A stretch of DNA of 64,000 nt from Legionella rowbothamii (GCF_900639985.1 NZ_CAAAIM010000008.1:124001-188000); one strand, 5' to 3'. Shown: positions 1 through 12,725, counted from the stretch's first letter. Notes: a model not told the origin generated them from the sequence alone. Made by a program: numbers and translations.

Positions 1-2781
<2,781 letters not shown>

Positions 2782-2785
<4 letters not shown>

Positions 2786-4026
2786 TTGCTCTCCTTAGTA
2801 GGATGAAGACCTAAAAGCCCTGTCAATTGAATTAATGTTTTGTGATTATCAGCATGGGCTTGCTGATAATGTCGTTCTTCTGCATACAAAGTGGTCAACG
2901 CAATCGATAACTCAATATAAGTATATCGTCCCATTTGGTAGCCATCTTGCGCTAATTTTATTGATTTTCGCGCAAGTGGTAATAAAGAACTGGTTACCAA
3001 ATCAGCTTCATAACGACTTTGCTGAGCTTGTAAAAACACATTATATACCGTTTGGCGAACATCAAGTCTTGCTCCCTGATATTGGTGCATCGTTTGCGTC
3101 AACTGAGCCTCTGCAGTCATTATTTTTCCCTGATTGCGATCAAAAACGGGAACTTGGGCGTAAGCAGACATCACCGCCGCATTGCTACCATCATCAGAAA
3201 AATGACGGCCACCAACCTGAATGTTCAAATCAGGCCAAACGGATTTTTTGACTGCGGTAATGGTTGCGCGTTTTGCTTTGAGTTGTTGTTGCATTTGTAT
3301 GAGCTGCGGACTTCGCGGTAATTTTTTTAAAAGCTCGGCCCAATTTAATGTTACATCCGGCAATCCTTTATCTACTAAGGGTAAATCGACCCTTAATCCC
3401 TTACCTAATAAACGTGCCAGTTTAGTGCGTTGGGATAATGCATCACGTTCCGCTTTTTTTTCTTGAATCCTTGCCTCGCCCAAGCGTACTTGAGCTAGTC
3501 TTAAATCCAACTCAGCCCCTGCCCCAGCTTTAACGCGCCGATCAATCGAGCGTACAATATTTTTATTCAGTGAAATAAGTTTTTTAGTAACCAGATGCCA
3601 TTGTCCTGCATATAAAGCATCGACATACGCAACCCCGACCGCCATATAAATGGCCGCTTTTTGAACATTAATTTGGCCCAAGGAAGCTAAATAATCAGCA
3701 TAAGTTGCTTTTTTTAAATAGGAGAGACGCTTACCTAGAGGGATTGGTTGAGTTATGGAGGCGGTGGTTTCTGCTGCTTCGTAGCTGGAATAGCTTCCTG
3801 AGCCCCCAAAATTTTCTGCGGTTAACGTCAATTGGGGATTGGGGTAAAGACCGCTTTGGATAAAATATCCACGCATGGCCTGAGCCTTATCCATTTCGGC
3901 TTGCAGTTCAGGGTTATTCTTGTAGGCGATTGTCAAAGCTTCCTTAAATGTGAAAACCTTGCTTGCCAAGACTTCTGGGCTCATATAACTTATTAATAAA
4001 CAAATAGTTAAATTTATATACCTCAT
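2782..4026 (-). CDS. helC: Outer-membrane efflux channel, CzcC/HelC (TolC-like) family
   Basis: Outer-membrane exit duct of the tripartite exporter and first gene of the operon. The start chosen is the ATG at 4026, which gives a clean signal peptide (MRYINLTICLLISYMSPEVLAS) and 414 residues, with a GACAGGA ribosome site just upstream. An in-frame ATG at 4050 or TTG at 4056 would add a charged extension with no good ribosome site. Two OEP repeats are visible, with the usual FKEALTIAYKNNPEL opening and a GRYTYIELSIA segment near the end. The preceding 300 bp, shared divergently with the kinase gene, is the likely promoter region. Confidence 0.9.
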
Positions 4027-4335
4027 TTCCTGTCTTAACCTATCCCTCATACCCAAGATTAACGTTTGATATCCATTTAACTATATTATTAAACTAAAAT
4101 ATATGAGTTTAAGGCTTATTCTTAAAAAGCAGATAAGACGATTAGTCAACTATCTTTGCATTTCGTAACAATGTCCTGATTAATACTGGCATCAAACAAC
4201 ACCATGTCAGCAATGATTATCGACATATTCTTTTTGAAAAATAAGTCCATCTTTAGATAATTTATCCATACCTTAATTTTTCATTAATAAAAGATGACTA
4301 TAATATTACCTCAATGACCAAAATTTAAAGTTATC

Positions 4336-5877
4336 GTGCTAACAATTAATCCAGAAGATATATCTCCAAAATACTCAAAAGAACTAGCAAAATTTTTTAA
4401 TACGCAAGCAGCAGATATTAATATCTGGAAAGCAGGACAACTGTATGCATTCGAAAATGGCACTCAATTTCAATTTACTTCTGATATTGTAAAACGCCAA
4501 CGTAAAGAGGGTAAAACCGGATGTCGATACGAATTTATTAGCAATCGTCTTCTTGGCACCGGGACATTTGGTGAGGTTTATGAAATAGAAGGCACATTAG
4601 CTCTTAGCGCTGATGAAGTTCGGTTTAAACCTCATGGACTGAATAATAAAACGCGTGCTGTAAAAATTCAAAGACACCATGTCCAAAATCCTATTGATGC
4701 CATATTGACAGAATATAGCTTGGCTAAAGAAGCAAGCCATTTAGGGATAAAATTCCCCACAATCGAAGGAACGACCAGCTACACCGTAATGAAAAAGCTA
4801 AAAGGCCAGGAATTATTTACGATTATCACAGAAGATTTTGAGAAGATCAGCCCATTAACGTTAAAGCAACGTATTGAACTAACCCACTCATTATTAAAAG
4901 CATTGAAAGAACAAGTAACAGATAAAGGAATTATTCATCGCGATGTTAAAAACGAAAATATTCTCGTAGATTTACAATCTGGGCTAGTGAGTTTTTTTGA
5001 TTTTGGGTTAAGTGTCAAAGCTGATGCACTTGATGGAAAGTATTGTGGTACGCCAGCTTATGCTCCTCCCGAACTATTTTTTAAAGGCAAACAGACCGTT
5101 AAAATTGATGTTTTTTCTTTAGGTAGAGTTCTAGCTCTTATCTGGCATATTGATACTGCAAGTTATAATGATCCGAATCTAAGTAGTTACAGCAAAAACT
5201 CTCTGAATGTAAATTTAGATTCATTATTTTTCGATTTAAATGACATCGATCCTAACACGAAGCGAATTATTCATCGCCTGCTTTACGGAATGATGTGCGC
5301 CCTGGTAGATTCACGATTAACAATTGAACAGGCCATTGTTTTATCTACTCAAATAACCCTAAGTAATCAAAATACGCAATCAACAAACGAAGAACTAAGT
5401 ACTCCTGACACCACAGCTCTTTTAGATAAACACTCAACATTTATTCAAAATAATTTAGTCGAAATCAAATTCAAAATGATGCAGTTCTATTTATCTAAAA
5501 ACCGCACTGACCTAGATACTGAACTAACGCAAAAAGTAAACGCTCTGGCCCGAGATTTGAATAGTAAAATTGATAAATTATCTCATCTGGCTGCTCAAGG
5601 ATTAGAGCAGGATTTGTCCGAACTAATCAGAGAGGCTCGGCAACTTATTAAGGAAAATAAAGAGTTATTTAAGCACTACAAAATCGGCTCTCTGCTTACT
5701 AATATTAGTGCTGATTTCAGGACCCTAGTCTTAGCTAATTCCGGCTTAAACATGTGTTCTCTTGCCAGCAGTGAAAATCAGTTTGTTTTTTTTAAGGAAA
5801 CAAAAACAACCCCAAATAATTCTTTATCTGAGAAAGCTGATGAGTCTATTGAAAGCACCACGAATAAAAAGCAGTAA
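4336..5877 (+). CDS. Eukaryotic-type Ser/Thr protein kinase, LegK-like secreted effector candidate
   Basis: A 513-residue kinase from a GTG start. Motifs: glycine loop GTGTFG (74-79), catalytic lysine in RAVKIQ (K110), HRDVKNEN (201-208, D203 catalytic), magnesium-binding DFG (222-224) and an APE-like APPE (243-246). All catalytic residues are present, so an active enzyme is expected. About 160 C-terminal residues are helical and Ser/Thr/Glu/Lys-rich with no recognised domain, as in Dot/Icm effectors. No membrane segment or signal peptide is seen. A TATAAT box at 4299-4304 would give a ~25 nt leader. Similarity to the LegK family is from motifs only; translocation is inferred. Confidence 0.88.
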   Translation: MLTINPEDISPKYSKELAKFFNTQAADINIWKAGQLYAFENGTQFQFTSDIVKRQRKEGKTGCRYEFISNRLLGTGTFGEVYEIEGTLALSADEVRFKPHGLNNKTRAVKIQRHHVQNPIDAILTEYSLAKEASHLGIKFPTIEGTTSYTVMKKLKGQELFTIITEDFEKISPLTLKQRIELTHSLLKALKEQVTDKGIIHRDVKNENILVDLQSGLVSFFDFGLSVKADALDGKYCGTPAYAPPELFFKGKQTVKIDVFSLGRVLALIWHIDTASYNDPNLSSYSKNSLNVNLDSLFFDLNDIDPNTKRIIHRLLYGMMCALVDSRLTIEQAIVLSTQITLSNQNTQSTNEELSTPDTTALLDKHSTFIQNNLVEIKFKMMQFYLSKNRTDLDTELTQKVNALARDLNSKIDKLSHLAAQGLEQDLSELIREARQLIKENKELFKHYKIGSLLTNISADFRTLVLANSGLNMCSLASSENQFVFFKETKTTPNNSLSEKADESIESTTNKKQ

Positions 5878-5977
5878 AATAAACCCCCTAGTATGGGATA
5901 ATTGTATTTAAGGAAATTTATCATACAATCAAAAAACTTAGATGGGCCGGAGTCGCCCTAAAGAAAGGAGCAGAGCG

Positions 5978-6085
5978 ATGACAAATCTTTTGAGAGTAAA
6001 AGCCGGAAGTCAGGCCTATTACCAAGATTTCCCTACTCACATAATGGCACACCCATGTCTACTCGGTATACATAGCTGTAGTTGA
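5978..6085 (+). CDS. Possible 35-residue ORF or decayed gene start
   Basis: A strong ribosome site (AAAGGAGC, 6 nt spacer) precedes ATG and 35 codons beginning MTNLLRVKAGSQAYYQD. The frame runs about 49 nt into the 3' end of the convergent F-box/ankyrin gene before a TGA. It may be the surviving start of a lost gene. The product is not recognised. The ribosome site is the only positive evidence. Confidence 0.2.
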   Translation: MTNLLRVKAGSQAYYQDFPTHIMAHPCLLGIHSCS

Positions 6086-7938
6086 CCTTCTAAGTCTTCA
6101 TCGATGAATTGATACTCATCTATCATTTCTCGGAGATTAGCTACTATTAATTTTTCATCGTCAAAAATTAAGAACCAAGTTAATAAGTCTCTTGCGGCAA
6201 TGAGATTCATTGTGCTTTGAGGATCACTAGGTTGCGTGAAGAATCCAACAGGCGGTTGTGATTGAACAAGTTCGATTTTCTCTATATATGCTTTTAGTGT
6301 GAGAAGTATTTTTAAAGCCGGGTTATTTATATTATCAATCTCACCCTCTCCTACATGCGCTCCTATTTCCAGTAATAATTTTACGGTTTTTCGGTGACCC
6401 TTTTGAGCTGCCAAATATAAAGGAGTTAAGCCGCGTCTATTGATTGTATTAGGATTTGCTCCTTTTTGCAGCATTAATCGCACTGTTTTTAAACGTCCAT
6501 TTTGAGCCGCCGTAGAAAAGGGGGACCCCTGTTCAAGATTAGCACCATAATCAAGCAATAAAGATACAATTTCTGTATAGCCTTTCTTAGCTGCGATATA
6601 TAGAGGAGATGGAGCAGCTTCATTGACTCCATTAGGATTAGCTTGATTTTTCAGCAGTAGTTGTACTGTTTCTAGGTGCCCATTTTCAACAGCACTATAA
6701 AGCGGGGTAAATTCACCCCATGCCTGCTCAATGTTTACGCCGTAACAAAGTAATAAAGACACAATTTTTGTGTGGCCATTTTGAGCAGCCACATGGATAG
6801 AGGTTGAACCGTCTCCGCCAATTGCATTAGGATTCGCTTGCTTTTGCAGCAATAGTTGGACTACGGACGTATGCCCTTTGGAACAAGCAATATATAACGG
6901 AGTATACCCCCCTCTAAAAGTGGCTTCAATTGCCGCGCCAGCCTCGATGAGCATATTAGCGGTATCAGCATGTCCTTGCTGTGCAGCTATATATAAAGGT
7001 GTAGAACCATCTCCGCAGATTGCATTCTTATTAGCTTGCTTTTGCAACAATAATTGTACAGTGAGAGTACGTCCGTTTTGGCATGCAATATATAATGGAG
7101 TGAACCCCATAAAAGTGACTTCAATTGCCGCCCCTGCTTCCAAAAGCTCATTGACTGCGTCAGTGTGGCCCTTTTGTGCTGCAATGTATAATGGCATTGA
7201 GCTATCTGGTGCGTGGTTAACTGCATTAGGATTAATCTGTTGTTCTTCACATAAAAATCTTATAGCTAGAGCATTGCCTTCTTCGGCAGCGAGATAAAGC
7301 CCCGTAAGGCCTGCTGTATTTTTAGAGTGGGCATGCGTGCTAAATTGCCTTAATTCCATGATAGGCTGTCGGCATTGAATTGCCCAATGTAGAGGATGAC
7401 GTGTGACAAGTTTTCTATAAGAATAGATAAGATCTAACAAAGGCTGGTGATTGCTTTGTTGCATTAATTCAAGGTATGTTACTTTTTTAAATTGTCTAGA
7501 AAGGAAATCAGTTAAGTAAATCTTTCTTCTCACTCTATTCAATAAAATATCTAAACTTCCAACATCCGGTTCTTTGATAATGAATAAAAATTCGCGGTCA
7601 TCCGCTGTCAGGCTCGCATATTCTTTTTCGTCCTGCGCCCGAAATGCAGTTTGCCAAAATTGAGATTGTCGGCCTTGTAAGGCTTGAAACTGCTTTTCTA
7701 ATTCAACAAAAACATCATTACTAAAATGTTTTTGAAATTTTATTTTCCAAATATAATCACTACCAAAAATAGTTTTATTCGTTTTTGAAGTGCTCTGCAA
7801 AGTATGTAATTGGGTAGGGGTAAGATGATCTGTAAACCTCAATAATATCTCCTCTGGCAGAGTTTCTATATTGAGATGACCAGGGATCTGATTAAGGGGT
7901 ATTTTACGGCCAATCAATTTTGCAGATATATTGCCCAT
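6037..7938 (-). CDS. F-box and ankyrin-repeat protein with terminal lipidation motifs, effector candidate
   Basis: 633 residues. Residues about 24-66 form an F-box (LNIETLPEEILLRFTDHL, with a tryptophan in DYIWK), the domain that docks on Skp1 of host SCF ubiquitin ligases. Residues about 205-545 hold ten ankyrin repeats (TPLYIAAQxGH type), a substrate-binding scaffold. The last four residues are Cys-Ala-Ile-Met, a CaaX box fitting host farnesyltransferase, with another Cys seven residues upstream. The N terminus MGNISAK fits the permissive N-myristoylation pattern. The architecture recalls L. pneumophila AnkB (F-box, ankyrin, CaaX) but is far longer. Convergent with the kinase gene. Secretion and lipidation are inferred. 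Confidence 0.9.
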   Translation of the reverse strand: MGNISAKLIGRKIPLNQIPGHLNIETLPEEILLRFTDHLTPTQLHTLQSTSKTNKTIFGSDYIWKIKFQKHFSNDVFVELEKQFQALQGRQSQFWQTAFRAQDEKEYASLTADDREFLFIIKEPDVGSLDILLNRVRRKIYLTDFLSRQFKKVTYLELMQQSNHQPLLDLIYSYRKLVTRHPLHWAIQCRQPIMELRQFSTHAHSKNTAGLTGLYLAAEEGNALAIRFLCEEQQINPNAVNHAPDSSMPLYIAAQKGHTDAVNELLEAGAAIEVTFMGFTPLYIACQNGRTLTVQLLLQKQANKNAICGDGSTPLYIAAQQGHADTANMLIEAGAAIEATFRGGYTPLYIACSKGHTSVVQLLLQKQANPNAIGGDGSTSIHVAAQNGHTKIVSLLLCYGVNIEQAWGEFTPLYSAVENGHLETVQLLLKNQANPNGVNEAAPSPLYIAAKKGYTEIVSLLLDYGANLEQGSPFSTAAQNGRLKTVRLMLQKGANPNTINRRGLTPLYLAAQKGHRKTVKLLLEIGAHVGEGEIDNINNPALKILLTLKAYIEKIELVQSQPPVGFFTQPSDPQSTMNLIAARDLLTWFLIFDDEKLIVANLREMIDEYQFIDEDLEGQLQLCIPSRHGCAIM

Positions 7939-8213
7939 GAGGCATGATCCTTTTTAGTTTGTCAAAAACATCTTTAAGGGGTTAGGCTCTGGCCTATCCA
8001 GTCAAATTTTAAGAAAGATAAAACATATAGTGTATAGTATAAATAATGCCCATGTATACTAATTAGCAATCTAACTCGATTCGCTAAAAAATTAGTTGAT
8101 GTCACGATTGTGCATGTGTAGTGTTTTGTGCTCCTACGGCTTTATGTGATCTCTTGCAACTCAAGCTAGTATTACACTAAAGTTCGAGAACAAATTTAAC
8201 TAGGAGATTGGTA

Positions 8214-9017
8214 ATGACGAACCAACAGTCTAAAAATGCTGAGCGCATGCCCGTGTTATTTATTGGTCATGGCTCTCCGATGAATGCAATTGAGGTAAAT
8301 GAGTTTACTGAATGCCTTCAAAAATTAGGACAATGCATCCCCCCCCCTAAAGCTATTCTTTGTATTTCAGCACATTGGTTAACTGAAGGAACATGGGTGA
8401 CTCACATGCCTCATCCAAAAACAATTCATGATTTTTATGGATTTCCACAGGCACTTTTCGATATTGACTATCCAGCACCTGGTTCTCCTGAAGTTGCTGA
8501 TTTAGTGAGAACAGCGATAGAAAAACCTGCGGTGCAACCAGATAATGAAACCTGGGGATTAGACCATGGAACCTGGTCCGTATTGCGTCATTTATATCCC
8601 AAAGCAGATATTCCTGTTGTCCAACTAAGCATATACTTCGAACAACCTGGAGAATATCATTATCGAATTGGCCAACAACTAAAATCGCTGCGTGACCAAG
8701 GAATACTTATTGTGGGAAGTGGTAATGTCGTACATAACTTACCTAAAATTGTATGGGGAAAAGATCCAAAGCCTTATACATGGGCAATTGAATTTGATGC
8801 ATGGATAAAAGAAATGCTCATTGTTCGAAACGTTCAAGCCTTAACAACAGAATATGCCAATTCAGAAGCGGGGAAATTGAGTGTACCTACCCCCGACCAT
8901 TATTATCCTCTGCTTTATACACTAGGTGCGATGGATGAAGCAGATGAGCTTTCCTTTATATATGAAGGGATACAAAACAGCTCTATTTCCATGCGTACAT
9001 TGAGTTTTGGATTATAA
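8214..9017 (+). CDS. LigB-type extradiol dioxygenase, YgiD / 4,5-DOPA dioxygenase-like
   Basis: A cytosolic non-heme metal enzyme family that opens catechol-type rings; E. coli YgiD acts on DOPA. It is 267 residues from the ATG at 8214, chosen over an upstream TTG because AGGAG lies at 8202-8206. Conserved histidine motifs are present: LFIGHGSPM near the start, CISAHW, GLDHGTWSVL and VGSGNVVHNL. The length matches the family. It stands alone between two minus-strand genes. The physiological substrate is unknown. Confidence 0.88.
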   Translation: MTNQQSKNAERMPVLFIGHGSPMNAIEVNEFTECLQKLGQCIPPPKAILCISAHWLTEGTWVTHMPHPKTIHDFYGFPQALFDIDYPAPGSPEVADLVRTAIEKPAVQPDNETWGLDHGTWSVLRHLYPKADIPVVQLSIYFEQPGEYHYRIGQQLKSLRDQGILIVGSGNVVHNLPKIVWGKDPKPYTWAIEFDAWIKEMLIVRNVQALTTEYANSEAGKLSVPTPDHYYPLLYTLGAMDEADELSFIYEGIQNSSISMRTLSFGL

Positions 9018-9102
9018 TAGACATTAAGGCCGGCCCCTTAAACTGATATCTATTTCATCAGTAGTAGTAAGCGTAGTGTCCTGCTCTATTGCGCTAAAGT
9101 GT

Positions 9103-9127
9103 AAGTTGGGTCCATGACCCAACCTTA
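9103..9127. terminator. Hairpin between convergent genes
   Basis: AAGTTGGGTC and GACCCAACCTT pair around a short loop with one bulge. It lies between the 3' ends of the dioxygenase and ceramidase genes. There is no clear U-tract on either side, so terminator function is tentative. A smaller TTAAGG/CCTTAA hairpin sits at about 9023-9040. Confidence 0.4.
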
Positions 9128-9176
9128 AATTCTGATGCGGCACCATGTCCTTACTAGTCCAGGGCACAACCTACAA

Positions 9177-11195
9177 TTAACTCACTCTAAACGTATTAGA
9201 TATCCCTTCATAAGGATAAATTTGTTGATTCCAACCAAATTTATAATGCCCTGAATGATAAATACGATAAGTTCCAGCAGGTGTTTCATTGGCAGTTTTC
9301 CAATAAACATGCCCATAAGAATAGGCTATACCGATACGCTCCCAGCGATAAATTGTATTGAAATCCCAATCATGCGCGATAGTTTCCCATTCTCCGTTAG
9401 GAAGTAAATGCTGCACCTCCAAGAAACCTTTCATCGTTTCTAAGCTATTTCTTGGATGCCCGGCCCAAAAAGAAACATGAACAATCTCTCCGGGTTGATA
9501 TTCTTCTTTGGGTTGTTCATGCACACTGCCAAATGGAAGCATCGGCCATTTATCATCAAACAAAACGGGAAAAATCAAACTTCCTGTATTAAAGCTTAAG
9601 TCTTCCGGGATAGGACCTGGATCCGTTTCTCGTTGATTTATCATATCTAAGGCTAAGCCTTTAAAGCCCTGTAAATAAGCCGGCAAGGTCCATTTCCCAA
9701 AAACAGTAAAACCACCTTCATAGTTTTGCTGCGCATATTCCTCTGGAGTAGTTACATAACCCGCATAAGAATTACTAAGCCCGGCAATGACCACATGAGA
9801 AACCTGCTCCTGAAAAGTATCCTTTAATAATTTTTTTAATCTACGGCCTGACATGGTAGTAAATTCACCGGGAACAGCCGCTATCACTAAATGGCCAATT
9901 TTAAATAATTGAATGGGCATATTATGAGGAACCCAAGCCGGTTGATTAAGTCCAACTGCCAATAAAATGGGCTTAGGGTTCTGACATTGAGCCATTTCTT
10001 GAGTAGGAGTAGCAATAATATTACGTAAAAAATTTACGAAAGAATCAGCTTCCAATTGCCCTTGGCTGAATAAAAACTCCAACCCCACGCCATCGGATGT
10101 CCCGGCACCAAAAGAATAGCCCAAGGCTGCTGTACAAGTGGACTCTTCCTGGTTACCCGTAAACTCGCTACCTACATTAGTATGTTCCATATCTAAATAT
10201 TGATGACGGTATTCCAAACCCTCTCCAATAGGTTCATTTGCACGAGTAAATAACTCTTTGGCTTTTTTATATTGGCGCTTACCAATGACATAGGTATGCT
10301 GAATGTCAACGCAGGTCATTTCACCACAATTACCTTCAGCAACCGTATCAAAAATATTAGGACTTGCGTCTCCTTCATTTGCTTGGGCAAAAGCAGCAAC
10401 AAAGGTCTTATCTTGAAGGTAATTGCTATGCATCTCTTGTTCAAAAAGATAAGAAGCATAACCTTTATTATCGCCGCTAATCAGTGTATTGCCCTTACTC
10501 ATTGATACGCCATGCACTGCATGCCAACTAATCATGCCAATAGGCTCTCCCAGAGCATTCACTAACTTCAGCAAAGTAAAGGATTTATCCGTATTATGCT
10601 CATATAAGGCACGCTCTTCCTCGGGGTTTTTTAAATACGCTTTAATTGACCGGTTTTTAGTAGTATTCGATAGTTCTGATTCTTCAATATAAATAGTACC
10701 TGGTTCTAGATTATGATGTGCGCGAATAATAGATTGGGTGATACCATTTACCACCACGTCATAATTATCTTTATAAAAACCACGCGCAGTAAAATTATAT
10801 AAGGTTTCAAAAGCATAACCACCAGAACCTGCATGCGTATGCGTAGCACTGAGCATTACATTTTTATCATTATAAAGCGTCCCAAAATGCTCTTTTAATT
10901 TTTTAACAACCCCCTGTTTAATCGATTGGAAGGCCATACCAAGATCAGCACTAACGAAAACCACTCGCTGATTATTAACAGAAGAGGCAATAATATAAGC
11001 ACGCGACCATAAACGCGAATGAACTCCCGTAGTTAATTGCAGTGGAGCTGCATAACCCATCATATTAATTTCAGCCGCAGCACCAGTGATATCATAAATC
11101 CCAGCACCAATTTGAAAAGGGTAACTCTCTGCATAACTGGTATTAACTAGTAAAAAACTAACTATATAAAGTAATTTTAATCTACCTATATTCAT
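9177..11195 (-). CDS. Neutral/alkaline ceramidase, secreted
   Basis: Hydrolyses ceramide to sphingosine and fatty acid. From the ATG at 11195 (AAGGAGAG upstream) it is 672 residues with a signal peptide (MNIGRLKLLYIVSFLLVNTSYA). Family motifs are intact: the AGIYDITGAAAEINMMGYA opening, zinc-site histidines in SATHTHAG and SWHAVHGVS, the active-site serine in SGDNKGYAS, and the C-terminal immunoglobulin-like region (HVYWKTANETPAGTYRI). Length matches bacterial and eukaryotic neutral ceramidases. In an intracellular bacterium the likely target is host sphingolipid. The signal peptide suggests Sec/type II export rather than Dot/Icm; that is inference. Confidence 0.93.
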   Translation of the reverse strand: MNIGRLKLLYIVSFLLVNTSYAESYPFQIGAGIYDITGAAAEINMMGYAAPLQLTTGVHSRLWSRAYIIASSVNNQRVVFVSADLGMAFQSIKQGVVKKLKEHFGTLYNDKNVMLSATHTHAGSGGYAFETLYNFTARGFYKDNYDVVVNGITQSIIRAHHNLEPGTIYIEESELSNTTKNRSIKAYLKNPEEERALYEHNTDKSFTLLKLVNALGEPIGMISWHAVHGVSMSKGNTLISGDNKGYASYLFEQEMHSNYLQDKTFVAAFAQANEGDASPNIFDTVAEGNCGEMTCVDIQHTYVIGKRQYKKAKELFTRANEPIGEGLEYRHQYLDMEHTNVGSEFTGNQEESTCTAALGYSFGAGTSDGVGLEFLFSQGQLEADSFVNFLRNIIATPTQEMAQCQNPKPILLAVGLNQPAWVPHNMPIQLFKIGHLVIAAVPGEFTTMSGRRLKKLLKDTFQEQVSHVVIAGLSNSYAGYVTTPEEYAQQNYEGGFTVFGKWTLPAYLQGFKGLALDMINQRETDPGPIPEDLSFNTGSLIFPVLFDDKWPMLPFGSVHEQPKEEYQPGEIVHVSFWAGHPRNSLETMKGFLEVQHLLPNGEWETIAHDWDFNTIYRWERIGIAYSYGHVYWKTANETPAGTYRIYHSGHYKFGWNQQIYPYEGISNTFRVS

Positions 11196-11244
11196 CTTTT
11201 CTCTCCTTAGAAATGCAATGAAATCAATGAAGTTAGAGTCTAAT

Positions 11245-11360
11245 GGCACTTACTTAAGACTGGCGAAAATAAATATCTCTGCCGTGTAGAAAACGCGAAT
11301 TACCGAGGTCAAGCGGTAATTCGCGCATATTATTTGGCAAGAAAAACTTAAGTAAAAGCC
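11245..11360. repeat. MITE-like element, copy A
   Basis: Bounded by GGCACTTACTTAAG and CTTAAGTAAAAGCC. An inner dyad of CGCGAATTACCG and CGGTAATTCGCG can fold into a cruciform. Read on the minus strand, its first ~50 bases align with copy C at 19490. Flanks TCTAAT and ATTAGGGTCAGACTC extend the symmetry. No ORF inside. Confidence 0.7.
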
Positions 11361-11363
11361 ATT

Positions 11364-11421
11364 AGGGTCAGACTCGATTGACAATCTAATAGGAAAAATA
11401 AAATCAACTGAGTCTGACCCC
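11364..11421. repeat. REP-like inverted pair
   Basis: AGGGTCAGACTCGATTGA (11364-11381) and TCAACTGAGTCTGACCCC (11404-11421) match at 15 of 18 positions as an inverted repeat with a 22-nt spacer. GGGGTCAGACTC-type units recall REP sequences mobilised by RAYT transposases in other bacteria. No such transposase is visible in the window. Confidence 0.5.
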
Positions 11422-11455
11422 ATTGATTTAAAGAAAATATTCTCACATTTTCTTT

Positions 11456-11952
11456 ATGAAATCTTCTGATGGGAAGCAGATCCGCTTAACGACCCATGAA
11501 CATCACTTAAAAGCATTTTTAGAGAATGAATTTTATAAAACAGGAAATATTGATGCACAGCCGAGCTTATATCTAGATCAAGTAGCGTTATTCTCAACGT
11601 TAAAGAATCAATCTTTAGGGTCTGTTGACAATTCACCGACCGCCTACGTGCGGCGGCTTGTCCGCGGCATCCAGTAGATCTCCATCATTGGCCAATTTTT
11701 AAAACGTTTTTCATGACGAGCTGCTTCAATATACACTTCATGCATTTCATAATAGACCAGTATGTGGACGTTATATTTGGCTGTGAAGCCAGGAGTAAAT
11801 TTATACTTATATAAGGAGCAAAAGAGATTGCGAAAAAGCTAAAAATTTCACATAGAACGATTGAAGATCACATCGTTAATCTTCGCCTAAAATTTGACGC
11901 CAAAAATATTATGGAATTGGTTGCTAAGCTTACAATCTATTTAAATTATTAA
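11456..11952 (+). pseudogene. Decayed LuxR-type transcriptional regulator
   Basis: The 3' part (11821-11952) encodes a LuxR helix-turn-helix C terminus (KEIAKKLKISHRTIEDHI) ending in a stop, but its frame is closed just upstream. An open stretch at 11456-11677 (GKQIRLTTHEHHLKAFLENE) may be the sensor half. Between them, around 11630-11680, lies a GC-rich CCGCCTACGTGCGGCGG-type unit that looks inserted. The HTH identification is good; joining both pieces into one gene is an inference. Confidence 0.5.
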
Positions 11953-11989
11953 TTGGCAAAGTTCTTTTAAATTATTTATTGTTAAAGCC

Positions 11990-12080
11990 TCCAAATACCT
12001 CTTACGCGAACTATAAATACCACGGTCAAAGCCGCGATAATTGTGAAAGGTATATGGCGAAAAAAATTTAAGTAAGGGCC
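11990..12080. repeat. MITE-like element, degenerate copy B
   Basis: The right end TTAAGTAAGGGCC matches the family terminus. On the minus strand the interior (CGCCATATACC, CAATTATCGCGG) aligns loosely with copy A. The left end has no clear terminal repeat, so the boundary is approximate. Confidence 0.45.
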
Positions 12081-12173
12081 CGTTGGCTATTCGCCGAACT
12101 ATGCTCAAAAAAAATATTAGTTATAATTCCCAATCTTGAATTAACCGGTTATCGTTTTAGGGACTGATGTATT

Positions 12174-12725
12174 ATGCCATATGAGCAAAAATTTATCGGA
12201 ATTAATGTTGAAACCCTTGTACTAGTTGCTGTTTGGGAAACTCCTTTTATTTTTCAAGGATGTTTTAAAATTACGGAACTACAGGGAAAAAATACAGTTT
12301 TGTTTTTCTTTAGAAGCCAAGCTCGTCATGTGTACCAATCAGATATTCTTAACCATGATTTTTCACCCACGCACTATGAATTCACCCATTTATACAACGA
12401 AGAAAGTCTTATTCAATTAAGTAACCTCACTCCGCCACAAGAAGATGCTCTTTATTTATTGCAATATGCTTTACATATAACTTTGAGAGAAATGTTATCG
12501 AGTAGAAAAACCCATTTTACTTCAATAGATGATATTGCAATGCAAGCCCTGATTAATAAAATCAGACCAATTTTGAATAGCGAATTAACTTTACCTAAAG
12601 AGGAGCATATTGGGTTTGCGGTTGCGATGGACTTTTGTCCAGAAGAAGAAATGGCATTATATGCTGCATTGACTTTACTCGCGAAATTAAACAATATAGA
12701 CACTCAAATAATACAAACCCATTGA
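12174..12725 (+). CDS. Hypothetical protein, 183 residues
   Basis: Not recognised. It begins MPYEQKFIGINVETLVLVAV and is of mixed composition with hydrophobic N-terminal stretches but no clear signal peptide or membrane helix. The middle is helical (ALYLLQYALHITLREML) and the C-terminal part is acidic then hydrophobic (FCPEEEMALYAALTLLAKL). The start lacks a strong ribosome site. It sits alone next to decayed DNA. Codon use looks like its neighbours, so it is probably a genuine small cytosolic protein. Confidence 0.55.
   Translation: MPYEQKFIGINVETLVLVAVWETPFIFQGCFKITELQGKNTVLFFFRSQARHVYQSDILNHDFSPTHYEFTHLYNEESLIQLSNLTPPQEDALYLLQYALHITLREMLSSRKTHFTSIDDIAMQALINKIRPILNSELTLPKEEHIGFAVAMDFCPEEEMALYAALTLLAKLNNIDTQIIQTH

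Noticed and set aside
6878..7297. Plus-strand open frame of 139 codons
   Set aside because: It is antisense to the ankyrin repeats; the repeated DNA keeps the opposite frame open. No ribosome site or family.
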